Source: Mycobacterium paraseoulense (GTDB lineage Bacteria; Actinomycetota; Actinomycetes; Mycobacteriales; Mycobacteriaceae). From it: a stretch of DNA of 64,000 bases. Below are positions 1 through 9,785 of this stretch, in pieces; the first letter of the stretch is position 1, and each line of letters starts with the position of its first letter. The stretch spans positions 3,906,001 through 3,970,000 of the forward strand of contig NZ_AP022619.1 in assembly GCF_010731655.1 (NCBI RefSeq), in the 5' to 3' direction. The position numbers and the translations under genes were made by a program. The notes under the pieces are model-generated. The model made no database searches. It saw only the letters and a program-made list of their open reading frames with translations, and was not told the DNA's origin.

Positions 1-591
1 GGTCCGGCACGATAACCGCACCGATCACCTCGTCCACCAGCGGGTCCGCGGTGAGATCGGCCAGCGCGTTGACGCAGTCCGCGGGCCGATTGAACGTGGG
101 GATGCCGACGGCGATGTTGGCCGTGCCCGGGGCCGGCTCGGTCGCGTACCAGCCACCGCTGACCAGGCTGACGGCGGTGTCGGTGGTGATGTCGAACCAG
201 ATCCAGCCGCCGTCCTCGAACGGCTTGAGCGGCACCTCGATCTCCACGACGGCCGGCTGATCGTCGGTGCCGACGAACTGGCGGCCCTCCACGGAGATTC
301 GCACCCCGGTGGCCTTCGTCCGGTACACGTCGACGCGGCCGGTTCCGGTCAGCTCGACCCGCAGCACCACCGACGTGCAGATCGACCAACGGCGCCAATA
401 ACTGGCCGGGAACGCGTTGAAGTACGTGGCGAACGACACCTCGGACTCTTTGCCGATCTCCAGCGAGGTGCGGCTGGTCGCGTGGGCCCGCCGGGCGTTG
501 GTGGTCGACTCCTCCAGGTACAGCTTGCGCACGTCGAGGGGCTCGCCCGGACGCGGCAGGATGATCCTGGAAAGCAGGCTTACAGCAGTCA

Positions 592-592
<1 letters not shown>
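1..592 (-). CDS. glfT2: Galactofuranosyltransferase GlfT2, N-terminal part (cut by window edge)
   Basis: GlfT2 is the bifunctional UDP-galactofuranose transferase that polymerises the alternating beta-1,5/1,6 galactan of mycobacterial arabinogalactan at the inner membrane. Only about 197 N-terminal residues are inside the window; the C-terminal part lies beyond the left edge. The visible part reads MTAVSLLSRIILPRPGEPLD at the start, has the N-terminal beta-sandwich region, and reaches the start of the GT-A fold at NIAVGIPTFNRPADC, which is typical of GlfT2. Its ATG shares one base with the glf stop codon (TGATG), so the two are translationally coupled in a glf-glfT2 operon. The ortholog is Rv3808c. 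The N-terminus is a few residues different from the M. tuberculosis annotation. Confidence 0.95.
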
Positions 593-1866
<1,274 letters not shown>

Positions 1867-2100
1867 CTAACCCATTTGGCGAGGCCACGAAGTCCGCGTT
1901 GGGCCGAAGGCGGTCCGTTCGAGACGCCCCGGCTCGGCGATCACGGTCGGTGTCGCAATTACCTCACGATTCAATATCACCACTCTAGTCACAGCAATCT
2001 CACTCGTACCATCGACTCTGTGTGGTTCTCGCCAGGAAGACGGTTAGGCCGCACCGACACAACAAGTTGAGATTGAGTTGTCCAGATTGAGGAGACTTCC

Positions 2101-3090
2101 GTGCCGAACCGACGCCGACGCAAGCTTTCGACAGCCATGAGCGCGGTCGCCGCTGTGGCAGTGGCGAGTCCTTGCGCATACTTCCTTGTCTACGAATCGA
2201 CGGCGGGCAGCAAGCCGCCCGAGCACCACGACTTCAAGCAGGCGGCCGTGATGACCGACCTGCCGGGCGAGCTGATGGGCGCCCTGTCGCAGGGGTTGTC
2301 GCAGTTCGGCATCAACCTGCCCCCGGTGCCCGCGCTGGGTGGGGGTGCGGCAAGCACCCCGGGCCTCGGAACGCCGGGACTCGGGACGCCGGGTCTCACC
2401 AGCCCAGCGTTGACCAGCCCCGGTCTGACGAGCCCGGGCCTCACCAGTCCCGGCCTGACCAGCCCCGGCTTGACGAGCCCCGGTCTGGCGACCCCCGGTC
2501 TGGCGCCCACGACGCCGGGACTCACCGCGCCCGGCGCGCTGCCGACCACCCCGGGCGCCGGTGTGGCGACCCCGGGTGCGGGGCTCAACCCCGCGCTGTC
2601 CAACCCCGGGCTGACCAGCCCGGCCGGGATCGCGCCCGGACTGGGCACCCCGGCGGCTCAGGGTGAGGTGCCCATCACCGCTCCGGCGAGTTTGGACCCG
2701 GGTGCCGACGGCACCTATCCGATCCTCGGCGATCCGTCCTCCTTCGGTAACGGCTCACCGATCGGTGGCGGCACCGGCCTCGGCGGCGGCAGCGGCAGCG
2801 GTAGCGGCGGTGGCGGTCTCGTCAACGACGTGATGCAGGCCGCCAACCAGCTGGGCGCCGGTCAGGCGATCGACCTGCTCAAGGGCTTGGTGATGCCGGC
2901 CATCACGCAGGGCATGCAGCACGGCGCAGCGGGCGCTTTGCCGGGTGCCGCCGCGGGCGCTCTGCCGGCCGCCGCGGGCGCTCTGCCGGGCGCGGCGGGA
3001 GCCCTGCCGGGCGCGGCGGGAGCCCTGCCGGGCGCGGCGGGAGCTTTGCCGGCCGCCGCGGCTGCGGCGCCGGTCCTGCCCCCTGTCTAG
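2101..3090 (+). CDS. erp: Exported repetitive protein Erp (PirG)
   Basis: Erp is a secreted, surface-associated protein needed for normal envelope properties and virulence in mycobacteria; its biochemical activity is unknown. The 329-residue protein has an N-terminal signal (basic PNRRRRK, then a hydrophobic segment to about residue 38). It then has a central block of PGLTS/PGLGT-type repeats (about residues 82-140 and beyond), a Gly/Ser linker near residue 235, and a C-terminal Ala/Gly/Leu/Pro repeat region in place of the usual hydrophobic end. Translation starts at a GTG with GAGGAG about 6 bases upstream. The central repeat number and the C-terminal tandem repeats vary between species, which is why this gene is used for typing. 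The ortholog is Rv3810. Confidence 0.95.
   Translation: MPNRRRRKLSTAMSAVAAVAVASPCAYFLVYESTAGSKPPEHHDFKQAAVMTDLPGELMGALSQGLSQFGINLPPVPALGGGAASTPGLGTPGLGTPGLTSPALTSPGLTSPGLTSPGLTSPGLTSPGLATPGLAPTTPGLTAPGALPTTPGAGVATPGAGLNPALSNPGLTSPAGIAPGLGTPAAQGEVPITAPASLDPGADGTYPILGDPSSFGNGSPIGGGTGLGGGSGSGSGGGGLVNDVMQAANQLGAGQAIDLLKGLVMPAITQGMQHGAAGALPGAAAGALPAAAGALPGAAGALPGAAGALPGAAGALPAAAAAAPVLPPV
2350..2525 (+). repeat. Erp central PGLTS-type tandem repeats
   Basis: This stretch is a run of 15-base units, each encoding five residues of the form P-G-L-T/G-S/T. The units are imperfect at the DNA level but regular in the protein. They form the species-variable core of Erp. Confidence 0.85.
2929..3060 (+). 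repeat. Erp C-terminal GALPGAA tandem repeats
   Basis: Seven-residue units of the type G-A-L-P-G/A-A-A are encoded by 21-base units. At least three consecutive copies between about 2990 and 3050 are near-identical in DNA, suggesting recent expansion by slippage or recombination. Confidence 0.8.
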
Positions 3091-3116
3091 ACCTCCGGAA
3101 AACCCTTCAACCAGAC

Positions 3117-3143
3117 GGCACCGCAGATTTCTTCTGCGGTGCC
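3117..3143 (+). terminator. Hairpin terminator of erp
   Basis: A perfect 10-bp inverted repeat (GGCACCGCAG and CTGCGGTGCC) is separated by a 7-base AT-rich loop and followed by GTCGATTTT. It starts 26 bases after the erp stop codon. It is a good intrinsic terminator candidate with a weak U-tract, as is common in mycobacteria. Confidence 0.8.
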
Positions 3144-3221
3144 GTCGATTTTGTGCAGATTCCGGACGCCCAGGTCGTGTCGTCTCATCATTAACATTAG
3201 AAACACAAGTAACATCGCCTG

Positions 3222-4856
3222 GTGTCTCCTAGTCGTGGGCCGACGACGCTGCTCACCGCCATCGCCGCGACTGTCCTCATCGTCTCCTGGGTGGCGGACA
3301 CGACGCGCGAAGGCGGCGCGGCAGGCCCGCCGCCCGCCCACGACACCCAACTGGCCGAACAGCCGCTGATCGGGCTGGGCGGCGGCGTCACGGTTCGCGA
3401 CATCAGCCAGGACACCCCGTTTTCACTCGTGGCGCTCACCGGCGACCTGGCCGGTACCTCGACCCGGGTGCGGGCGAAGCGCCCCGACGGTTCGTGGGGG
3501 CCCTGGTATCAGACGGAGTACGAGACCGCGGCGCCCGACGGAGCGACGGCGGCCGGGTCACTCGAGGGACCGCGGGGCACCGATCCCGTGTTCGTCGGCA
3601 CCACCACGACGGTCCAGATCGCAGTCACCCGTCCGATGGATGCGCCGGTGACCCAACCGCCAGCCGTGCCCGCCACCGAGACCGGCCTCGGCTACAAGCC
3701 GGCATCCCGGGAACAACCCTTCGGGCAGAACATCTCCGCCATCCTGATCTCCCCGCCGCAGGCGCCGGCGAAAAAGCAGTGGACGCCGCCGTCCGGGGTT
3801 CTCATGCCCGGTCAGGCCCCCGCCATCATCAGCCGGGCGGAATGGGGTGCCGACGAGTCGCTGCGGTGCGGTAGTCCGCAGTACGACAACGGCATTCGCG
3901 CCGCCGTCGTGCACCACACCGCGGGCAGCAACGACTATTCGCCGCTGGAATCGGCCGGGATCGTCAAGGCCATCTACACCTATCACAGCAAGACCCTGGG
4001 CTGGTGCGACATCGCGTACAACGCCCTGGTCGACAAGTACGGCCAGGTGTTCGAGGGCAGCGCCGGGGGGCTCACCAAGGCGGTCGAGGCCTTCCACACC
4101 GGCGGGTTCAACCGCAACACCTGGGGTGTCGCGATGATCGGCAACTTCGACGACGTGCCGCCCACACCCATCCAGCTGCGCACCCTGGGCCGGCTGCTCG
4201 GCTGGCGGCTCGGCCTGGACGGCGTCGACCCCAAGGGCACGGTGGCGCTGGAGTCGGCGGGGAGCCACTACACCACCTTTCCGGCCGGCGCCGTCGCGAC
4301 GCTGCCGACGATTTTCACCCACCGCGACGTCGGCAACACCGATTGCCCGGGCAACGCGGCCTACGCGCTCATGGACGAAGTGCGCGACGTCGCTTCGCAT
4401 TTCAACGATCCGCCGGAGGAGTTGATCAAGGCCCTGCAGGGCGGCGCGATTTACGAGCACTGGCAGGCGATGGGCGGCATGAACAGCGTGCTCGGCGCGC
4501 CGACCTCCCCGGAGGACAGCGCCGAAGATGACGCGCGGTACGTCACGTTCGCCAGGGGCGCGATGTACTGGTCGCCCGACACCGGCGCCCAACCCGTCAC
4601 CGGCGCGATCTACGACGCGTGGGCGTCGCTGAGCTACGAACGCGGACCACTCGGCTTGCCGACCAGCGCGGAAATCCAAGAGCCGCTACAGATTACGCAG
4701 AACTTCCAGCACGGCACGCTGAACTACGAGCGGCTCACCGGGAACGTCACCGAGGTCGCCGAGGGAATCACGACTCCGCTTTCGACGCAATCGCCCAGCG
4801 GCCCGACCGTCCTGCCCGAACATTTCTCGCTGCCCGCGCACCCGTCCGCCACCTAG
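3222..4856 (+). CDS. N-acetylmuramoyl-L-alanine amidase (PGRP/amidase-2) with LGFP repeats
   Basis: This is predicted to be a secreted zinc amidase cleaving the bond between MurNAc and the stem peptide. The 544-residue protein starts with an N-terminal hydrophobic segment (residues 8-25). The amidase-2/PGRP domain begins near ISRAEWGA at 203. The zinc-ligand pattern is intact: His231/His232 in VVHHTAGS, then His367 and Cys375 in THRDVGNTDCPG. The C-terminal part (about 420-530) contains LGFP-type cell-wall repeats such as MNSVLGAPTSPE and YERGPLGLPTSAE. The GTG start follows the erp terminator by 78 bases. The ortholog is Rv3811. The PE_PGRS gene that follows it in M. tuberculosis (Rv3812) is missing here. 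Confidence 0.93.
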   Translation: MSPSRGPTTLLTAIAATVLIVSWVADTTREGGAAGPPPAHDTQLAEQPLIGLGGGVTVRDISQDTPFSLVALTGDLAGTSTRVRAKRPDGSWGPWYQTEYETAAPDGATAAGSLEGPRGTDPVFVGTTTTVQIAVTRPMDAPVTQPPAVPATETGLGYKPASREQPFGQNISAILISPPQAPAKKQWTPPSGVLMPGQAPAIISRAEWGADESLRCGSPQYDNGIRAAVVHHTAGSNDYSPLESAGIVKAIYTYHSKTLGWCDIAYNALVDKYGQVFEGSAGGLTKAVEAFHTGGFNRNTWGVAMIGNFDDVPPTPIQLRTLGRLLGWRLGLDGVDPKGTVALESAGSHYTTFPAGAVATLPTIFTHRDVGNTDCPGNAAYALMDEVRDVASHFNDPPEELIKALQGGAIYEHWQAMGGMNSVLGAPTSPEDSAEDDARYVTFARGAMYWSPDTGAQPVTGAIYDAWASLSYERGPLGLPTSAEIQEPLQITQNFQHGTLNYERLTGNVTEVAEGITTPLSTQSPSGPTVLPEHFSLPAHPSAT

Positions 4857-4869
4857 CGCCACAGCAGCG

Positions 4870-5685
4870 CTAGAGCCACCAGCGCTCCAGTACCCGTCCC
4901 ACCCCGTCGTCGTTGTTGGGGGCGGTGACCTCGTCGGCGGCGGCCAGCACCTCAGGATGGGCGTTGCCCATCGCGACCCCATGACCGGCCCAGCGCAGCA
5001 TCGGCAGGTCGTTGGGCATGTCGCCGAAGGCCACCACGTCCCCGCTCGTGATCTGCAGGGGCCTGGCGATTTCCTCCACACCGGTGGCCTTGCTGATGCC
5101 CAGCGGCACGATCTCCACCAGACCGTTGTTGGTGGAGTAGGTGATATCGCCTTCGATGCCGACATGCTTGGCCAGTTCGGCGGCCATGTCGGCGCTGCGG
5201 GCCCCGCTCTTACGGATCAGCAGCTTGATCGCCGGCGCGCTGAGCAGGTCCTCGATCGACACCTCGGTGTTGTCCGGGTTCAGCCAGGCGTGCTCGTAGC
5301 CGGGTGAGCTGATGAACTGCGGGGTCGCCGTGTCGTGGGCACGCTCGCCGATTCGCTCGACGGCCAGGCCGGCGCCGGGGATGACGCGCGTCGCGAGCTC
5401 CGCCAGCTCGGCCAGGGTGTCGACGGGCAGCGTGCGCGCCGACACCACCCGGTCGGCCGCCGGGTCGTAGACGACGGCACCGTTGGCGCACACCGCGATC
5501 GGCGCGAAGCCCAGCGCGTCGACGACGGGGCGAATCCACCGCGGCGGGCGGCCGGTCGCCACGACGAACGTCGCGCCGGCCGCGACGGCCGCACGCACGG
5601 CATCGCGGGTGCGCGGGGTGATGGTTTCGTCGTCGTCGAACAGGGTGCCGTCGACGTCGCAGGCTATGAGCGCCGGCAGGGTCAT
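4870..5685 (-). CDS. HAD-superfamily Cof-type phosphatase
   Basis: This is a HAD hydrolase of the Cof/IIB subfamily, a small-molecule phosphatase of unknown natural substrate. The 271 residues include motif I with the nucleophile and acid aspartates (IACDVDGTLFDDD, residues 8-20), motif II (VVATGRPP) and motif IV (VAFGDMPNDLPML, near residue 230), with the C2 cap between them. It is the last gene of a four-gene minus-strand operon behind three acyltransferases, with a 34-base gap. A role in phosphatidate or lipid-phosphate turnover is therefore possible but only inferred. The ortholog is Rv3813c. It converges with the amidase gene, with 13 bases between the two stops. Confidence 0.9.
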   Translation of the reverse strand: MTLPALIACDVDGTLFDDDETITPRTRDAVRAAVAAGATFVVATGRPPRWIRPVVDALGFAPIAVCANGAVVYDPAADRVVSARTLPVDTLAELAELATRVIPGAGLAVERIGERAHDTATPQFISSPGYEHAWLNPDNTEVSIEDLLSAPAIKLLIRKSGARSADMAAELAKHVGIEGDITYSTNNGLVEIVPLGISKATGVEEIARPLQITSGDVVAFGDMPNDLPMLRWAGHGVAMGNAHPEVLAAADEVTAPNNDDGVGRVLERWWL

Positions 5686-5719
5686 CGGGACGGTCCGCCC
5701 TGGCAGCTCGCCGGTCTGA

Positions 5720-6505
5720 TCAATGGACGCCGCTCTGGTTCTGTCCCGGTCGCGTCACGCCGTCGGTGCCGTATTTCTGCATCCGCGCCTGCAGCTCCGA
5801 CAGCCGGATCGCCCGGGAATCCTCCTGGGTGGGCGCGGCGCCGCCCAGCCGCCGCGGCACCCAGAACTCCCCTTCGGGGTGCGGGTATTCCTCCTGCACC
5901 CGGTACAGCAACGTGTTCATCGCCTCGCGTAGCGTCGCGTTGAGTTGCTCGGGCGTCCCGTGCGGCGGCAGCGGCCGCCCGGCCGCGACCGTGATCGGGA
6001 CCTTGTTGCGCCACACCTTTTTTGGCTGGTCCTTCGGCCAGATCCGATGCGCGCCCCAGACAATGATCGGGACGATCGGCACCTGGGCGTCCAGCGCCAT
6101 CCGGGCCGCGCCGGTCTTGAACTCCCGGAGCTCGAAGCTACGGCTGATCGTGGCCTCGGGATGCATCCCGATGAGCTCGCCCTGCCGCAGGCGCCGCACG
6201 GCCACCTCGAGCGCGTCGTGCCCGCTCCTGCGGTCCACCGGGATCAGCCTGGCGTGGTTGATCACGTAGTTGACCGCCTTCACGTCGGCCATCTCCGCCT
6301 TGATCATGAAGTACGCCCGCCGGCCACGCTCGCGCACGGCGAGCAGTGTCGGCAGCCAGTCCAGATAGCTGGTGTGGTTCTGGGCCAGCAGCGCGCCGCC
6401 CCGCTCGGGGATGTTTTCCAGACCGCGATAGGTGAACGTGGTTCCCTGCATCGCGACCATCGGCGGGACGACCCACTCGCACAGCCGGTAAAACCCCTCG
6501 GGCAT
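5720..6505 (-). CDS. PlsC-type 1-acylglycerol-phosphate acyltransferase (paralog 3 of 3)
   Basis: This is a membrane-associated acyltransferase of the LPLAT/PlsC fold, expected to acylate a glycerolipid intermediate; the exact acceptor is unknown. The 261-residue protein shows motif I NHTSYLD (His44, Asp49), the PEATISRS form of motif III near residue 118, and the PIVPIIVWG motif IV. The C-terminal tail after GEFWVPRRLGG is a signature shared by the three tandem copies. A strong GGAGGAG ribosome site precedes the ATG. It is the third gene of the operon, with 14 bases between it and the preceding copy. The ortholog is Rv3814c. Confidence 0.92.
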   Translation of the reverse strand: MPEGFYRLCEWVVPPMVAMQGTTFTYRGLENIPERGGALLAQNHTSYLDWLPTLLAVRERGRRAYFMIKAEMADVKAVNYVINHARLIPVDRRSGHDALEVAVRRLRQGELIGMHPEATISRSFELREFKTGAARMALDAQVPIVPIIVWGAHRIWPKDQPKKVWRNKVPITVAAGRPLPPHGTPEQLNATLREAMNTLLYRVQEEYPHPEGEFWVPRRLGGAAPTQEDSRAIRLSELQARMQKYGTDGVTRPGQNQSGVH

Positions 6506-6519
6506 GTCTTCTCCTCCAC

Positions 6520-7275
6520 CTACCGCGACGGTCGTCCACTGCGGCCGGCGGCCCGCGCCGCGGCCTCGTCCGCCTCCATCCGCGCAGCCTCCGCCATGGT
6601 CGGTGCCCCTCCGCCCAGCCGGCGCGGCGTCCAGTACGCGCCCGGCTCGTGCGGATAGCCCTGCTGCGCCTGGTGTAGCAACCTGGTCATCGATTCGCGC
6701 AGCGCGGCGTCGGTCCGCGCGATGTCTTCGGCCGCCCGCACCGCCGCACCCACCTGCACATGTATCGGCACTTTCGCGCGGCCCAGTGTATGCGGGTGGT
6801 CCTTGGTCCAGATCCGGTGTGCGCCCCAGACGATCAACGGGATGATCGGCACATCCGCCTCGATGGCCATGCGGGCGGCGCCGGTCTTGAACTCCTTGAG
6901 CTCGAAGCTGCGGCTGATCGTGGCCTCCGGATACACCCCGACCAGCTCGCCTTCGCGGAGCCGCTGCACGGCCACCGCGTACGCGCCGGCCCCCGCGCCG
7001 CGGTCCACCGGGATGGTCCGGGTGTGCTTGATCAGGAAGTTGACGATCTTCACCTGCTGCATCTCGGCCTTGATCATGAACCTGAGCCGCCGGCGGCGCC
7101 GATGCACGGCCAGCGCCGCGGGCAGAAAGTCGACGTAGCTGGTGTGGTTGATCGCGATCACGGCGCCGCCGGAGGCGGGGATGTTCTCCTCGCCGCCGTA
7201 GGAGATCCGGGTGCCGGTGGCCAGCACCGACAGCCGCGCCAGAACCTCGAGCGTGCGGAAGATCGGCTCCACCAT
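6520..7275 (-). CDS. PlsC-type 1-acylglycerol-phosphate acyltransferase (paralog 2 of 3)
   Basis: This second member of the tandem acyltransferase set has 251 residues. Motif I is NHTSYVD (His44, Asp49), motif III is GVYPEATISRSFELKEFKTG, and motif IV is PIIPLIVWGAHRIWTK. It shares most of its core with both neighbours, so the three genes arose by tandem duplication and are all apparently intact. It starts at an ATG six bases after the stop of the upstream copy, so it is co-transcribed and probably coupled. The ortholog is Rv3815c. The different N-terminal segments may give different acyl or acceptor preferences, but the sequence does not reveal them. Confidence 0.92.
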   Translation of the reverse strand: MVEPIFRTLEVLARLSVLATGTRISYGGEENIPASGGAVIAINHTSYVDFLPAALAVHRRRRRLRFMIKAEMQQVKIVNFLIKHTRTIPVDRGAGAGAYAVAVQRLREGELVGVYPEATISRSFELKEFKTGAARMAIEADVPIIPLIVWGAHRIWTKDHPHTLGRAKVPIHVQVGAAVRAAEDIARTDAALRESMTRLLHQAQQGYPHEPGAYWTPRRLGGGAPTMAEAARMEADEAAARAAGRSGRPSR

Positions 7276-7281
7276 CGATCG

Positions 7282-8049
7282 CTACTCCGGCGCTCCCGCG
7301 GGTCGAGCCCGGCGCGCCGCGCGGGCGGCCGCCTCCTCGGCGTCCATCCGGGCGGCTTCGGCCAGCGATGGGGCGCTGCCGCCCAACCGCCGCGGCACCC
7401 AGAACTCCCCGGCCGGATGCGGACCGTACATTTCCTGGGCCCGCTCCAGCAGGTGTTGCATCCGCGAGTGCAGCAGCCCCTTCAGTTCCTCGACGCCCAG
7501 AGTCGGTTCGATCGGCTCACCGACAAGCACGATGATGGGCACCTTCGGGCGCAGCAGCTTCTTGGGGTGCCCCTTGGTCCAGATGCGCTGCGCGCCCCAG
7601 ACGATCACCGGAACGATCGGCACCCCGGCATCTACCGCCATCCGCGCGGCCCCGGACTTGAATTCCTTGATCTCGAAGCTGCGGCTGATCGTGGCTTCCG
7701 GATAGACGCCGACGAGCTCACCGTCCTTGAGATTCCTGACGGCTTCCTCGTAGGAGGCGGCCCCGTCCTGCCGGTTCACCGAGATGTGCCGCAGGCTGCG
7801 CATGATCGGCCCGGTGATTTTGTGGTCGAACACCTCCTGCTTGGCCATGAACCGCACCTTGCGGCCCAGACCCTGCTGGTAGGCGGGCAGACCGGCGAAG
7901 GTGAAGTCGAGGTAGCCGGTGTGGTTGATGGCGATGACCGCACCGCCGCTCTTGGGCAGGTTTTCGACGCCCGCGACGGTGATTTTGAGGCCCTGCACGC
8001 GCCAAACCAACCGGGCAAGCTGGATGACAGTCCCGTATACCGGTTCCAC
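7282..8049 (-). CDS. PlsC-type 1-acylglycerol-phosphate acyltransferase (paralog 1 of 3)
   Basis: This is the first gene of the four-gene minus-strand operon. The 255-residue LPLAT-family protein has NHTGYLD (His43, Asp48), GVYPEATISRS and PIVPVIVWGAQRIWTKG, with the family C-terminal block GEFWVPRRLGGSAPSLAEAA. An N-terminal amphipathic or hydrophobic stretch (residues 5-20) suggests monotopic membrane association. The operon promoter should lie in 8050-8230, a divergent region shared with the Rieske/MBL gene and containing a very stable hairpin. The ortholog is Rv3816c. The aminoglycoside-phosphotransferase-like Rv3817 found next in M. tuberculosis is absent here. Confidence 0.92.
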   Translation of the reverse strand: MEPVYGTVIQLARLVWRVQGLKITVAGVENLPKSGGAVIAINHTGYLDFTFAGLPAYQQGLGRKVRFMAKQEVFDHKITGPIMRSLRHISVNRQDGAASYEEAVRNLKDGELVGVYPEATISRSFEIKEFKSGAARMAVDAGVPIVPVIVWGAQRIWTKGHPKKLLRPKVPIIVLVGEPIEPTLGVEELKGLLHSRMQHLLERAQEMYGPHPAGEFWVPRRLGGSAPSLAEAARMDAEEAAARAARRARPAGAPE

Positions 8050-8118
8050 AGCTGATCAGCCTAGTGCTCCCGGCTGTGAGTCACCCTAAGTGCCGAAAAG
8101 AGGCGGCTGGCCGACCTG

Positions 8119-8159
8119 CACCGCCGGCCCGCCCCGACGGTCGCGGCGGGCCGGCGGTG
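8119..8159. repeat. Perfect 15-bp GC-rich inverted repeat in divergent promoter region
   Basis: CACCGCCGGCCCGCC and its exact reverse complement are separated by an 11-base loop. The hairpin lies between the starts of two divergent genes (8049 and 8235), so it is not an ordinary end-of-gene terminator for either. It would fold at the 5' end of a transcript in one direction, or could act as a DNA cruciform or a protein site. Confidence 0.75.
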
Positions 8160-8234
8160 CCGCCCCGCGCTAAGCTCGGGGGCTGAAAAGCCGTTACCGG
8201 GCCGTGCGCCGTCAAGGCCCCGAGGAAGGTGTTT

Positions 8235-9785
8235 GTGCAGGTCACGAGCGTAGGTCACGCCGGATTTCTGATCGAGACCCCCGCGGGCAGCATCCTTTGC
8301 GACCCCTGGGTCAATCCCGCGTACTTCGCCTCGTGGTTCCCCTTCCCGGACAACAGCCAGCTGGACTGGGACCGGCTGGGCGACTGCGACTACCTCTACG
8401 TCTCGCACCTGCACAAGGATCATTTCGACGCCAAGAATCTGGCCGAGCACGTCAACAAAGACGCGGTGGTGCTGCTGCCCGACTTCCCGGTGCCGGACCT
8501 GCGGAACGCGTTGCAAGAGCTCGGTTTCCACCGGTTCTTCGAGACCTCCAACTCGGTCAAGCACCGGCTCAGCGGCCCGAAGGGCGACCTCGACGTCATG
8601 ATCATCGCCCTGCGGGCCCCGGCCGACGGCCCGCTGGGCGACTCGGCGCTGGTGGTTTCCGATGGCGTGACAACGGCTTTCAACATGAACGACGCCCGGC
8701 CCGTCGACCTGGACGTGCTGGCATCGGCCTTCGGTCACATCGACGTGCACATGCTGCAGTACTCCGGCGCGATCTGGTACCCGATGGTCTACGACATGCC
8801 GGCCCGCGCCAAGGAGTCGTTCGGCGTGCAGAAGCGGCAGCGGCAGATGGACCGCGCCCGCCAGTACATCGCGCAGGTGGGCGCGACGTGGATCATCCCG
8901 TCGGCCGGCCCACCGTGCTTCCTGGACCCGGAGTTGCGTCATCTCAACGACGACCACGGCGATGCGGCCAACATCTTCCCGGACCAGCTGGTGTTTCTCG
9001 ACCAGATGCGCCGCAACGGGAACGACGGCGGCCTGCTGATGATCCCCGGCTCGACCGCGGACTTCACCGGTAATTCCCTGAATTCGCTGCGCCATCCGCT
9101 GCCCGACGACCGGGTCGAGGCGATTTTCACCACCGGGAAGCAGGCCTACATCGCGGACTACGCCGAGCGGATGGCCCCCGTGCTGGCCGAGGAGCGGGCG
9201 AGCTGGGCCCCCGCCACCGGCGATCCGCTGCTGGAGCAGCTGCGCGCGCTGTTCGAACCGATCATGTCGCAAAGCGACGAGATCTGCGACGGCATCGGCT
9301 ATCCCGTCGAACTCGTGCTCGGCACCGAGACGGTCGTGCTGGACTTTCCGAAACGCGCCGTGCGCGAACGCATTCCCGATGAGAAGTTCCGCTACGGATT
9401 CGCGATCGCGCCGGAGCTGGTCCGCACCGTGCTGCGCGATCGGGAACCGGACTGGGTCAACACCATCTTCTTGTCCACCCGATTCCGGGCGTGGCGCGTG
9501 GGCGGTTACAACGAGTACCTGTACACCTTCTTCAAATGCCTGACCGATGAACGGATCGCCTATGCCGACGGCTGGTTCGCCGAGACGCACGACGATTCGT
9601 CGTCGGTGACGCTGGACGGGTGGGAGATTCAACGCCGGTGCCCGCACCTGAAGGCCGACCTCTCGAGATTCGGTGTGGTGGAGGGCAATACGCTGACCTG
9701 CAACCTGCACGGGTGGCAGTGGCGATTGGATGACGGGCACTGCCTGACCGCCCGGGGTCACCAACTGCGGAGTTCACGAGCATGA
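8235..9785 (+). CDS. Metallo-beta-lactamase-fold protein with C-terminal Rieske [2Fe-2S] domain
   Basis: This is a two-domain protein of unknown substrate. The N-terminal part is a metallo-beta-lactamase fold with the HxHxDH signature (SHLHKDHFDA, near residues 60-69). The C-terminal part is a Rieske domain whose cluster ligands are CPH (RRCPHL) and CNLHGW about 20 residues later. This resembles the UlaG-like or CMP-Neu5Ac-hydroxylase architecture, suggesting an iron-sulphur oxygenase-type enzyme. The GTG at 8235 has AGGAAGG five bases upstream. An in-frame GTG at 8229 lies inside that ribosome site and is less likely. It overlaps the next gene by ATGA. The ortholog is Rv3818. Confidence 0.9.
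   Translation: MQVTSVGHAGFLIETPAGSILCDPWVNPAYFASWFPFPDNSQLDWDRLGDCDYLYVSHLHKDHFDAKNLAEHVNKDAVVLLPDFPVPDLRNALQELGFHRFFETSNSVKHRLSGPKGDLDVMIIALRAPADGPLGDSALVVSDGVTTAFNMNDARPVDLDVLASAFGHIDVHMLQYSGAIWYPMVYDMPARAKESFGVQKRQRQMDRARQYIAQVGATWIIPSAGPPCFLDPELRHLNDDHGDAANIFPDQLVFLDQMRRNGNDGGLLMIPGSTADFTGNSLNSLRHPLPDDRVEAIFTTGKQAYIADYAERMAPVLAEERASWAPATGDPLLEQLRALFEPIMSQSDEICDGIGYPVELVLGTETVVLDFPKRAVRERIPDEKFRYGFAIAPELVRTVLRDREPDWVNTIFLSTRFRAWRVGGYNEYLYTFFKCLTDERIAYADGWFAETHDDSSSVTLDGWEIQRRCPHLKADLSRFGVVEGNTLTCNLHGWQWRLDDGHCLTARGHQLRSSRA

Noticed and set aside
2347..2600. CRISPR-like array in erp
   Set aside because: The repeats are in-frame coding units without spacers.
8061..9764. A 567-codon open frame opposite the MBL-Rieske gene
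   Set aside because: It is a shadow of a conserved gene and covers the divergent promoter; no family features are seen.
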